Assembly: GCF_003014575.1 (NCBI RefSeq)
Contig: NZ_PYGF01000004.1
Location: 1 to 64,000, forward strand
Reading direction: 5' to 3'
Length of the DNA: 64,000 bases
Origin: Cecembia rubra
Lineage (GTDB): Bacteria; Bacteroidota; Bacteroidia; Cytophagales; Cyclobacteriaceae
The notes under the pieces are model-generated. The model made no database searches and was not told where the DNA came from. It was given only the letters and a program-made list of their open reading frames with translations. This document shows, one piece after another, positions 32,512-40,942 of this stretch. The position numbers and the translations under genes are program-made. Each line of letters starts with the position of its first letter. Within the stretch, counting starts at the first letter, position 1.

Positions 32512-34135
32512 GTTCAGACTTTTGCTCCGAAAGGATATTTTTATCCTGGTGAACAATATCAAGCTAATCTTCAGAAATCCGGCAAGGCTGCTGCCCTACC
32601 TTTTTGTAATTGGCTATATAGGGTTTTTCTATACCAAAGGTTTTGAAAGCAGCCAAAACAACAGTTCAGATGATATAGAAGAAGTATCCAATATCCTGAC
32701 AGAAATTGCTGCTGAGGTTTTCAGCATCAGAGGAGGGATTACAGTGGCAGCTTTAATTATCCTGATGTTCCAATTGTTCAAGGCCACGAAGAAAAACATC
32801 AGTTTTTTCAGCATGGCCGATGTCAACCTTTTGTTTACCTCTCCTGTAGCCCCGGCCAATATCCTACTTTATTACATGTTGAGAAGCCTGATCCCCGCAT
32901 TAGGAGGTTCAGCTATATTTTTTATATACATCACCGCATCAGTTAATCAGTTCCTTGACCTGAACATTTTGAAAATTTTGGCCATGGCACTGAGTATAGG
33001 TTTATTCATCTTCATTCTTTCCCCCATCAAATTCCTGCTTTACACACTCAACACCAAGTACCATATTTATCCCCTTGTCAAAAAAATCTTAGTCATATTT
33101 TCCATACTCCTTGGGGTCATGATCTTGATCCCGGGTTTACGCGCCGAAAAATTCTGGGAAGGAATGTTTGCTTGGGTAGGTTCCCCTTGGTTTGACTTTT
33201 TCCCTTTGGTGGGCTGGAGCAGGGCAATGGTGCTTTTTTTGGATAACGGGGACATCCTGAAATTGGCGGGTTTCACTTTGGCATATGTCATGCTAAGCAT
33301 CCTACTTATCAAATTGGTCATCATTCATTCAGGTCAATACTATGAGGATGTGCTCGAAAGTACCAAGTCTAAGGAAGAAAACAAGGAAAAAGTGAAAAGT
33401 CAGGAGGTATCTGAAGCCACCTATGGGCTCAATACCAAAAAGAAATTGGAAATCTCTAATTTTGGTCAGGGTGCCGTGGCCTTGTATTGGAGAAATTATG
33501 TAAATGGGTCGCGACTGGATTACCATCCCTTAGCAGGACTTTACACTTTAATCTTTGCGGGGATTGCTTTGGTTTTGGCCCTGCTATCAAGATTTGATCT
33601 GCTTACGCATAAATTCCTTTACGGATATCTGGTATTTTTGGTAAGTATCTATTTTATAGCAGGTCTGGGAAAAACCAATCTGGGCGATATGAAAAAACCT
33701 TTTTTCATATTAATCCCCGCCTCTTGGAGTAGTAAATTCTGGAACCTGATCAAACTTGATATTTACCAAACCCTTGTTTTGGGCTTACTGACCATAGTTC
33801 CTGCAGTATTGATAGCTGAACTCCATTGGGGTTTATCCCTGATTTTTCCCTTATTGCTTTTGTTGTATTATCTCACCGGTTTTGCCATAGCCTTGGTTAC
33901 CAATGTGGGTTTTGAAGAATCATGGGACAGGAAATTGATCAAGCCTTTGATCATCTCGGGGGTGTTCTTTTTCGGGATAATTCCATCATTTCTGTCAGGA
34001 ATTTTCGCCTTTATTATCAGCAAGCAATTTGTTTATGGTCTTATGGGAATGTGTATAGGCATGAGCTTGGTAACGGCCATCATGTTGCATTTGATCATGG
34101 ACATCATCAGCCGGGTGGAGTTCAAAGAAGCTTAA
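32504..34135 (+). CDS. ABC exporter membrane subunit
   Basis: 543 residues with about 10-12 hydrophobic segments (e.g. LLPYLFVIGYIGFFYT, YLVFLVSIYFIAGLG, LIFPLLLLLYYLTGFAIALV). A cytoplasmic charged stretch near residues 280-305 (STKSKEENKEKVKSQE) separates two halves. It resembles the putative ABC-exporter family found beside single ATPase genes. It is translationally coupled to the ATPase (8-nt overlap). Substrate unknown. Confidence 0.88.
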   Translation: MNEFRLLLRKDIFILVNNIKLIFRNPARLLPYLFVIGYIGFFYTKGFESSQNNSSDDIEEVSNILTEIAAEVFSIRGGITVAALIILMFQLFKATKKNISFFSMADVNLLFTSPVAPANILLYYMLRSLIPALGGSAIFFIYITASVNQFLDLNILKILAMALSIGLFIFILSPIKFLLYTLNTKYHIYPLVKKILVIFSILLGVMILIPGLRAEKFWEGMFAWVGSPWFDFFPLVGWSRAMVLFLDNGDILKLAGFTLAYVMLSILLIKLVIIHSGQYYEDVLESTKSKEENKEKVKSQEVSEATYGLNTKKKLEISNFGQGAVALYWRNYVNGSRLDYHPLAGLYTLIFAGIALVLALLSRFDLLTHKFLYGYLVFLVSIYFIAGLGKTNLGDMKKPFFILIPASWSSKFWNLIKLDIYQTLVLGLLTIVPAVLIAELHWGLSLIFPLLLLLYYLTGFAIALVTNVGFEESWDRKLIKPLIISGVFFFGIIPSFLSGIFAFIISKQFVYGLMGMCIGMSLVTAIMLHLIMDIISRVEFKEA

Positions 34136-34152
34136 AAAATTCAGGGGATGGA

Positions 34153-35529
34153 TTATAACATCCCCCTACCTGTTTTTTCCAACTTAATAGCTGTTAGATC
34201 AGCTACTTTAATCGGCTTGCCGCTTTCAATACTTTTCCTTGCCGCTATTCCCACCAAGATGGACATGGCACCATCTCTTGTTCCTGCAGATTGTCTATAC
34301 GGATCAGCCATAGAGGGATCTTTGAACAGCTTATCTTTTAACCGTGTGTCTCCTCCCCCGTGCCCCCCTCCACCATGCGGAATGATAATGATTTCTGTAT
34401 TCCCAAAGTTTCTTGTCAGTCGGAGTTCATCCTGATCAGGTTCCTCCCAGGGCTGACTTTCTTTTATCCAGGCATCCAGACGCCCCTTGGTGCCATTGAA
34501 AGCAATCCGGTATCCTTCATAAGGGGAATAGCTTGTCAAGGAATAACTCACCTGCACTCCGTTCATGTACCGTATCTGAACGGCCATTTTATCATAAATG
34601 TCTATGTCCTCTCTGAAAACACAGCCATCCCTTAAGTATCCATCATATTGCTCATTTTTGACATAAAGATCCATCAAATGGGAATTTTTGGTGATGTCCC
34701 AGTGAAAGTCGCAATTGCTTTTGTGAGGGCATGGCCGGCAGTGGGAATGTCTAAAAGGCCCATTCTTTCCATAAAATTCCAAATCCCCGTAAGCAAAAAC
34801 CTCTTCAGGATCAGAATCCAGCCACCAGTTGAGCAGGTCAAAATGATGTGTGGATTTATGCACCAACAAAGTCCCTCCCTTTTCTCTGTAAGCATGCCAT
34901 CTCCTGAAGTAATCCGCCCCATGGGAGGTGTCCAGGTACCAATGGAAATCCACAGAGGTCACCTCTCCGATTTCCCCATTACGGATGATTTCATATAACC
35001 GTTGGCGGTGAGGAGAATACCGGTAATTAAAGGTGACGATTACTTTTTTACCGGATTTCCGCTCGGCATCCAAAATGGCCTGGCATTTGACCTCATCTGT
35101 GGTCATGGGCTTTTCTGTGATCACATGGGTTCCAAACTCAAGGGCTCTGATGATAAAAGTATGGTGCGTATTATCTACGGTAGTGACGATCACCACATCC
35201 GGTTTTTGCTCCCGCAGCATTTTGTCAAAATCCGTATAAAGCGCACAATTTACTCCGATATATTGCTGTCCGAACCTTAATCTACCTTCATTATGATCAC
35301 ATAAACCAACAAATTCTATCTGTTCCTGATAAACCCTTTGCACATCCCTGCCAAACATATTGACTCCACGGATGCCCAAACCCACCATCGCTATTTTCAT
35401 TTTTTGATTGGGACGTTCATGGAGCTGCAAAGCTTCTGCAATTCCCGTTAAAAATATCGAGCCTGCTGTTAAGGCCACAGATTTCGAAATAAAATCCCTT
35501 CTGGATCTGTCAATGGATAGCTTTTTCAT
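34153..35529 (-). CDS. Tat-exported Gfo/Idh/MocA family oxidoreductase
   Basis: 458 residues. A twin-arginine signal (DRSRRDFISKSVALTAG) precedes a Rossmann domain with GLGIRGVN and the family's EKPMTTD motif (THVITEKPMTTDEVKC). The C-terminal alpha/beta domain includes a Cys/His-rich insertion HSHCRPCPHKSNCDFHWD, which could bind a metal. Such periplasmic enzymes act on sugars or glycosides with a bound NAD(P); the substrate is not predictable here. It is convergent with the ABC exporter operon. Confidence 0.9.
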   Translation of the reverse strand: MKKLSIDRSRRDFISKSVALTAGSIFLTGIAEALQLHERPNQKMKIAMVGLGIRGVNMFGRDVQRVYQEQIEFVGLCDHNEGRLRFGQQYIGVNCALYTDFDKMLREQKPDVVIVTTVDNTHHTFIIRALEFGTHVITEKPMTTDEVKCQAILDAERKSGKKVIVTFNYRYSPHRQRLYEIIRNGEIGEVTSVDFHWYLDTSHGADYFRRWHAYREKGGTLLVHKSTHHFDLLNWWLDSDPEEVFAYGDLEFYGKNGPFRHSHCRPCPHKSNCDFHWDITKNSHLMDLYVKNEQYDGYLRDGCVFREDIDIYDKMAVQIRYMNGVQVSYSLTSYSPYEGYRIAFNGTKGRLDAWIKESQPWEEPDQDELRLTRNFGNTEIIIIPHGGGGHGGGDTRLKDKLFKDPSMADPYRQSAGTRDGAMSILVGIAARKSIESGKPIKVADLTAIKLEKTGRGML

Positions 35530-35633
35530 AGGTCATTCAGGTTTAAACTTTTTAAAAATATCGAATTTTTGGAATATATCTAAGCCCAATATCAGTGTCA
35601 ATTGAATTTGGTCCACAAAAAAGACTAAAAAAC

Positions 35634-35647
35634 ATGACGATTATCAG
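35634..35647. promoter_or_regulatory. CRP/FNR-type box upstream of hemN
   Basis: ATGACGATTATCAG fits TGA-N6-TCA and matches the FNR consensus TTGAT-N4-ATCAA at 7 of 10 fixed positions. Its centre is 78 nt upstream of the hemN start. It shares the AACATGAC-N4-ATCA core with a box upstream of ccoI. Confidence 0.5.
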
Positions 35648-35718
35648 TTTCGGAAACAGATGGTAGTCATTAAAAAGGCCATTAGCTTGAACGAAATTTG
35701 CATCAAACATGAGTAAGC

Positions 35719-37080
35719 ATGGAAGCCAAAAAACTTGATTTGATCAAAAAATACAATGTGCCTGCGCCAAGGTATACTTCTTATCCAACAGTACCGCTTT
35801 GGTCAGATGACCTTAACGAGAGAGGCTGGATGAGTATGGTCAAAAAAGCCTATGAGGATTTTGGGGAGGAGGAAGGAATTACCCTTTATATCCACCTTCC
35901 TTATTGTGAAAGCTTGTGTACCTATTGTGGCTGCAACAAACGCATCACCAAAAACCATGCTGTAGAGACGCCCTACATTACCAGCATAATGAACGAGTGG
36001 TCTGCTTACCTCAGTGTGTTGGACACTAAACCTAAATTAGCTGGTATCCATTTAGGGGGAGGCACTCCGACTTTCTTCTCACCCCAATCTCTGAAGGAAA
36101 TGTTGGATTTCATTCTTGAGACTTCATCTGTGATGCCTGGGGCAGAGTTCAGTTTTGAAGGCCATCCCAACAATACCACCAGAGAGCATCTTCAGACCCT
36201 TTTTGATTTGGGCTTCAGAAGAGTGAGCTATGGTATACAGGATTTCAATTTGGATGTTCAAAAAGCCATTCACAGGATTCAGCCATTTGAAAGGGTGCAG
36301 GAAGCCACCGAAGTAGCCAGAGAAATCGGCTATGACTCTGTCAATTTTGACCTGATTTATGGCCTGCCCCATCAAAATCTCGAAACCATCCAGGATACTT
36401 TTGAAAAAGTGGCCCTCCTGAAACCGGACCGCATCGCCTTTTACAGCTATGCCCATCTCCCATCAGCCTTCCCTGCACAGAAAAGTTTCGAGCAATATTT
36501 GCCCAATGAAGCTGAAAAAAGAAGGCTTTATGAGAGCGGAAAGGAAATCCTTCAATCCATGGGATATCTGGAAATTGGAATGGACCATTTTGCCCTTCCT
36601 AAGGACCCCCTCAACCTGGCCAAGGAGAATAAAACCCTGCACAGGAACTTCATGGGCTATACCACCTCTCCATCTAAGATTCTGATTGGTTTAGGCAACA
36701 GTTCCATTTCCGATGTCTATTTTGCCTACGCCCAAAACACCAAAGAAATCGACCTATACAAAGAACAGATCAGTTTGGGACATTTTGCCATCAGCAAAGG
36801 ACATATCATGAGTCCTGATGACATCAAAAACAGGAATCTTATCCTTCAATTGATCTGCAACCAGGAAGCCCAATGGGATTTCTGCTATTATTCCAAACTC
36901 GGGAAAAAGAACTGGGATAAATTGAAGACCTTTAAGGAAGAAGGATTGATTGATTTTGACCATACCGGAATAAAAATAAAAAATGAAGGAATGCCATTCA
37001 TCCGGAATATCTGCATGACCTTCGACCAAAGAATGCAGGAAAAAGAGAATCAAAAGTTTGGGTTTAGCAAAGCAATTTAA
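35719..37080 (+). CDS. hemN: oxygen-independent coproporphyrinogen III oxidase
   Basis: 453 residues. The radical SAM CX3CX2C motif occurs in YIHLPYCESLCTYCGCNKR, with the HemN-specific extra Cys (CGC). GGGTPTF and the C-terminal HemN domain follow. It converts coproporphyrinogen III to protoporphyrinogen IX without oxygen in haem synthesis. The gene lies next to the cbb3 oxidase operon, which needs haem at low oxygen, and shares an FNR-type box design with it. A terminator follows at 37122. Confidence 0.94.
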   Translation: MEAKKLDLIKKYNVPAPRYTSYPTVPLWSDDLNERGWMSMVKKAYEDFGEEEGITLYIHLPYCESLCTYCGCNKRITKNHAVETPYITSIMNEWSAYLSVLDTKPKLAGIHLGGGTPTFFSPQSLKEMLDFILETSSVMPGAEFSFEGHPNNTTREHLQTLFDLGFRRVSYGIQDFNLDVQKAIHRIQPFERVQEATEVAREIGYDSVNFDLIYGLPHQNLETIQDTFEKVALLKPDRIAFYSYAHLPSAFPAQKSFEQYLPNEAEKRRLYESGKEILQSMGYLEIGMDHFALPKDPLNLAKENKTLHRNFMGYTTSPSKILIGLGNSSISDVYFAYAQNTKEIDLYKEQISLGHFAISKGHIMSPDDIKNRNLILQLICNQEAQWDFCYYSKLGKKNWDKLKTFKEEGLIDFDHTGIKIKNEGMPFIRNICMTFDQRMQEKENQKFGFSKAI

Positions 37081-37121
37081 ACCTGATCTGCAAAAGAATT
37101 ACCCGGATAGCCCAATTTTTC

Positions 37122-37155
37122 AAATGCTGCCCTTTAGGAAGAGCAGCATTTTTTA
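37122..37155. terminator. terminator between hemN and the cbb3 operon
   Basis: AATGCTGC (37123-37130) pairs with GCAGCATT (37143-37150), followed by TTTTAATT on the plus strand. It serves hemN; the convergent cbb3 operon ends at 37183. Confidence 0.8.
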
Positions 37156-37182
37156 ATTATTCTAGATTATTCTTCTGAAAAA

Positions 37183-37887
37183 TCAGTCGCAAACAGTCAT
37201 TTCGGTGTTTACCTTGCCATTTTCAATGGTAGGCAATTTTGGGCTTAGATAATGTATTCCTAGACCTAGCCCTCTGACAATAAAAAGAATACCAATAAAC
37301 ATAGCCAAATAAGGCATGGCATTGGTCAATTTGTTTCGGATGGGAATAGATAGGATTTTGCCGGTGATCATTACCCCCACTAACATCGGAATGGTACCCA
37401 GGCCGAAAAAGAACATGTACAATGCCCCTTCAATCGGACTCTGTAAGGCAAGAGAGGCTATCAAGGCAATGTATACCATACCGCAAGGTAAAAGTCCATT
37501 CAACAAACCAGAGACGAAAAAAGCCTGGGTTCCACCTTTTTTCAAATATTGTCCGAGGGAATTTTTCAATTTGTAAACTCCTCCGAAAAATCCCTTTTGG
37601 GCAATCCATCTTTCCGATTGCTTGTAAAAGAAAGCCATAAAAAAAATCAAGCCCCCCATTAATATGGAAATCCACTGTTGTATTCCAGCTAGAGAGAAAG
37701 TAAATCCGATCAACCCAATCACCGCTCCCAAAGAGGCATAAGTGAGTGTCCTTCCTAAGTTATAGACGATTTTATTGGCTAAAAATGGGGTATTGTCTTT
37801 GGCAGAAACTGCCAAAGCAATGGGGCCACACATGCCTAAGCAATGGAAAGAACCCAAAAAACCCAAAAGGAAGGCTGTCCAGATCAT
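37183..37887 (-). CDS. DsbD_2/TauE-like membrane protein of the cbb3 operon
   Basis: 234 residues with about six membrane segments. The first has the GFLGSFHCLGMCGPIALAV motif (with the pair H-C-x-G-M-C-G-P), and GLLPCGMVYIAL follows later; both are typical of the sulfite-exporter/DsbD_2-like proteins found at the end of cco operons. A role in copper or redox handling during oxidase assembly is known for relatives and inferred here. Its start follows the ccoH stop with no gap. Confidence 0.88.
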   Translation of the reverse strand: MIWTAFLLGFLGSFHCLGMCGPIALAVSAKDNTPFLANKIVYNLGRTLTYASLGAVIGLIGFTFSLAGIQQWISILMGGLIFFMAFFYKQSERWIAQKGFFGGVYKLKNSLGQYLKKGGTQAFFVSGLLNGLLPCGMVYIALIASLALQSPIEGALYMFFFGLGTIPMLVGVMITGKILSIPIRNKLTNAMPYLAMFIGILFIVRGLGLGIHYLSPKLPTIENGKVNTEMTVCD

Positions 37888-38313
37888 TTAAATCGTAATT
37901 TTCTTTTCCTGGTAATAAGCAGTGCCATTTTCAACCCATGTCAATTTCACCCTCCAATAACCCGGTTTAAGACTTTTAACATCCACAGAATTTACAGCTG
38001 CATCAGAAATATCGAATTCTATCTTTTGATCCAACCTGGCATCAGAAGGTCTGAAAAAATGCACAGTGCCTTTAGCCCCTACCGGAAGGTGAAGATCTAC
38101 AATCTTTTGTTGATTGTCATAAATCAGCACTTCATGATCCAATTGACTTGCATTGATCATTTTTTGGATTTGATCTTGGTACTTGATTTCCTCTTCATAA
38201 TAATTCTGTGTAACCAAGTGTATATCATCTTGTCTGACACAGATTGTAACCATTGAGATAATCAAGATCCCAAAGACTACAAGTGTCAATATTATTCCTT
38301 TTCCCCAATCCAT
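37888..38313 (-). CDS. ccoH: FixH/CcoH assembly protein
   Basis: 141 residues: one N-terminal membrane segment (GIILTLVVFGILIISMVTIC) and a periplasmic FixH domain (DIHLVTQNYYEEEIKYQDQI ... LKPGYWRVKLTW). FixH helps assemble cbb3 oxidase. It lies between ccoG and the DsbD_2-like gene in the cco operon. Confidence 0.9.
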   Translation of the reverse strand: MDWGKGIILTLVVFGILIISMVTICVRQDDIHLVTQNYYEEEIKYQDQIQKMINASQLDHEVLIYDNQQKIVDLHLPVGAKGTVHFFRPSDARLDQKIEFDISDAAVNSVDVKSLKPGYWRVKLTWVENGTAYYQEKKITI

Positions 38314-38341
38314 AGAATTTTCTTTTTTTTTGTTGATTTAA

Positions 38342-39757
38342 TTATTTGGCAATTGGACCCACAAAGCTGGTTTTGATTTTATCAATTACTTCCCCGTTTT
38401 GGGTCAATAGTAAGGTAATATTTTCCTGGTTGGTTTTAATATTGCCCGCTTCAGTAACTATAAAGAACCTGCCTTCGAATTTGGTCTGTCCTTGCAATGT
38501 CCAATTTTGATCTCCTACTACCTCCACTTTGTATTTTTCATCCTGAGGAGTCAGCGTCACAGTTTGTGGATCAAAAGTTTTATTGATAAAGGTTACTTCA
38601 TACAAATTGCTGATCTCACCTGTGTCCCTGGCCTGATAAGTCATGCCTCTGAACCTAGTCACTGTAGCACCCAGATCATCTCGGGTAGCGATAAGAGTCA
38701 CAAAAGCTCCCACCAAAATCAGCAATAGGAAGGAATACAGTTTCACTCTTCCAGTTATCAGTTTTTGTGTCCGCTGCAATACACTGTTGTCAGAAGCGTA
38801 GCGGATTAGTCCACGGGGACGTTCCACTTTATCCATCACCTCATCACAGACATCGATACAGGCTGTGCAGTTGACACATTCCATCTGTACCCCATTTCTG
38901 ATATCAATACCAGTCGGGCAGACCTGTACACACAGTCCACAATCAATGCAATCACCTTTAGGACTTTCTTCCACTTGGTTTTTTCTGATAGGGGCTCTTG
39001 GCTCTCCCCTTACATGGTCATAAGTCACATTGATGGAATTGGCATCCAGCAATACACCCTGAAGCCTACCATAAGGACATACGACTATACATGCCTGTTC
39101 CCTGAACCATGAGAAAATGAAAAGAAAAATTCCTGTAAATGCCATCAGTCCTATAAATCCGGCCAAGTGCTCTGAGGGAGGCTGAGTGACAATCACCTTA
39201 ACCTGATCAATCCCTATCAGATAGGCCATGACAGTATGGGAAATAAGCAAAGAAATAAGGACAAAAATGAACATTTTCAATCCCTTCTTCCAGATCTTCT
39301 CTCCATTCCAGGGCATGGCATCCAATTTTCTCTGTTGATTGGCATCCCCTTCGATCCAGTACTCTATTTTCCTGAAAACCATCTCCATAAACAAAGTCTG
39401 TGGGCAGGCCCAGCCACAAAACACCCTACCGAAGACTGCCGTGAACAGGATCACAAAAACAAAGAAAATCAGAAGTAGAAAAATCAAAAGATGCGTATCC
39501 TGAGGCCAGAATGCTGCTCCAAATATGATGAACTTGCGCTCAAAAATATTGAACAACATATAAGGTCTTCCTCCCACTTTTATAAAAGGACCAATAAAGA
39601 GAATAGCCAATAATACCCATGACAGATAGGTCCTCCAACGGTAAAACTTTCCACTTACCTTTTTGGGATAGATCCAATTCCGCTTACCATCCTCTCTTAC
39701 AGTAGCGAGAGAATCGCGGAATTTTTCAGGATCCAGATGAGGATTTTTAACACTCAT
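38342..39757 (-). CDS. ccoG: CcoG, cbb3 oxidase assembly ferredoxin-like protein
   Basis: 471 residues from ATG 39757 (MSVKNPHLDPEKFRDSLATV), preferred over a longer frame to 39814. Several membrane segments surround a ferredoxin core with FCGWACPQTLFMEMVFRKIE and two 4Fe-4S motifs, CIDCGLCVQVCPTG and CVNCTACIDVCDEV. A C-terminal Ig-like domain ends the protein. CcoG is linked to copper delivery/reduction for the oxidase. Normal length. Confidence 0.94.
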   Translation of the reverse strand: MSVKNPHLDPEKFRDSLATVREDGKRNWIYPKKVSGKFYRWRTYLSWVLLAILFIGPFIKVGGRPYMLFNIFERKFIIFGAAFWPQDTHLLIFLLLIFFVFVILFTAVFGRVFCGWACPQTLFMEMVFRKIEYWIEGDANQQRKLDAMPWNGEKIWKKGLKMFIFVLISLLISHTVMAYLIGIDQVKVIVTQPPSEHLAGFIGLMAFTGIFLFIFSWFREQACIVVCPYGRLQGVLLDANSINVTYDHVRGEPRAPIRKNQVEESPKGDCIDCGLCVQVCPTGIDIRNGVQMECVNCTACIDVCDEVMDKVERPRGLIRYASDNSVLQRTQKLITGRVKLYSFLLLILVGAFVTLIATRDDLGATVTRFRGMTYQARDTGEISNLYEVTFINKTFDPQTVTLTPQDEKYKVEVVGDQNWTLQGQTKFEGRFFIVTEAGNIKTNQENITLLLTQNGEVIDKIKTSFVGPIAK

Positions 39758-39819
39758 TTTTGTTGAGTTTATAACAGGGGAAAAGTAATCAAACTTCCCC
39801 CTGTTAAAAAACATTTAAA

Positions 39820-40752
39820 TCAGTCTGCACTCTCGGCTTCATTTTCCCCTTCCGCAATTGCCTCTAAGGGCTCCTCAGCTGCCGGTTCAAATTTTTCACC
39901 CTCCGGTGCTTTAGGATTGGCTGGAGTAGTACCAACCAAAGTCAGGATATAACTGGAAACATTCTGCATCTCCTCCGGACTTAACTGGTCTTGCCAAGGG
40001 ATCATTCCTTTGGCTACCACGCCATATTTCACTACTTTGAACACATCATTGATAGACCCTCCGTGAATCCAATACTCATCTGTCAGGTTAGGCCCTACAC
40101 CTCCCCCACCATCTGCAGCATGACAGGCAGCACAGTTGGCCTCGAAAATACTTTTCCCTGAATTGAGCGCGGCAGTAGAATTATCAAAAACCACCGTATT
40201 TTCATCGATTGAACTCAGTGCCAAAGCAGATCTTTTTTCGGCCTCAATAGCAGCTATACGAAGTTCTTCTTCATATTCCTCAAGCTGGGTTTTACCCAAA
40301 CCAAGAACAGTGAAATAAGTGAAGTAAACTACCGCAAAAGCTATAGTGATATAAAATACATTGGCCAACCATGGGGGCATATGGTTATCCAGTTCCACGA
40401 TCCCGTCATAGTTATGATCCAGCATCATGTCTTTTTCCTCTTTGCCTCCTACTGGTTTCATTTTACCCGTGATGTATTTCAACTTAAATTCATCCCACCA
40501 GGTAGGTTGGGCTGCCAATTCTGGATTCTGCATTTTAAATACCGAAACCATAAAGGACATCAGGTAAATCATCAGAATAAGAAGCAATAAAATGACTCCC
40601 AAGATAACTGCAAGAATTACCAGCAAAGTCACCTGATTACCATCCATTTCCTGCAATTTGGCTACCCAACTGATATCACTTGTTTGGGCAAAAGTGGGCA
40701 GGGATGAAGCCATCCCTACCATAAGCAATATTAAAGATTTAAACTTTTTCAT
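39820..40752 (-). CDS. ccoP: CcoP, cbb3 oxidase cytochrome c subunit with a single haem site
   Basis: 310 residues from ATG 40752, overlapping ccoQ by 14 nt; a start at 40779 is possible. An N-terminal segment (SLILLMVGMASSLPTFAQ) is followed by a TM segment, a soluble linker, a second TM segment (ANVFYITIAFAVVYFTYF) and one cytochrome c domain with CAACH at 207-211 and the axial Met in AKGMIPW. Proteobacterial CcoP has two CXXCH; only one is present here, as in other Bacteroidota. An acidic, Glu/Ala-rich tail ends the protein. Confidence 0.92.
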   Translation of the reverse strand: MKKFKSLILLMVGMASSLPTFAQTSDISWVAKLQEMDGNQVTLLVILAVILGVILLLLILMIYLMSFMVSVFKMQNPELAAQPTWWDEFKLKYITGKMKPVGGKEEKDMMLDHNYDGIVELDNHMPPWLANVFYITIAFAVVYFTYFTVLGLGKTQLEEYEEELRIAAIEAEKRSALALSSIDENTVVFDNSTAALNSGKSIFEANCAACHAADGGGGVGPNLTDEYWIHGGSINDVFKVVKYGVVAKGMIPWQDQLSPEEMQNVSSYILTLVGTTPANPKAPEGEKFEPAAEEPLEAIAEGENEAESAD

Positions 40753-40930
40753 AGCCGCCGGAATTTTGTGTTTTATCATTGAAAGGCATATCCTTCATAT
40801 GATTGATGTAAGATTTATCTACACGGATAACCCATATGAACATCCCGATAAAAAAGATCACAAAGATCAAAAGGGATATGATAGGGTAAATTTCAACGTT
40901 CTCAATGGAACTCAATATCTCTTTTTTCAT
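40739..40930 (-). CDS. ccoQ: CcoQ-like small cbb3 subunit
   Basis: 63 residues with one membrane segment (IISLLIFVIFFIGMFIWVI) and a charged C-terminus. Size, topology and place between ccoNO and ccoP identify it as the CcoQ position; sequence similarity alone would be weak. It overlaps the ccoP start. Confidence 0.8.
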   Translation of the reverse strand: MKKEILSSIENVEIYPIISLLIFVIFFIGMFIWVIRVDKSYINHMKDMPFNDKTQNSGGYEKV

Positions 40931-40942
40931 GGTTCCGAATGT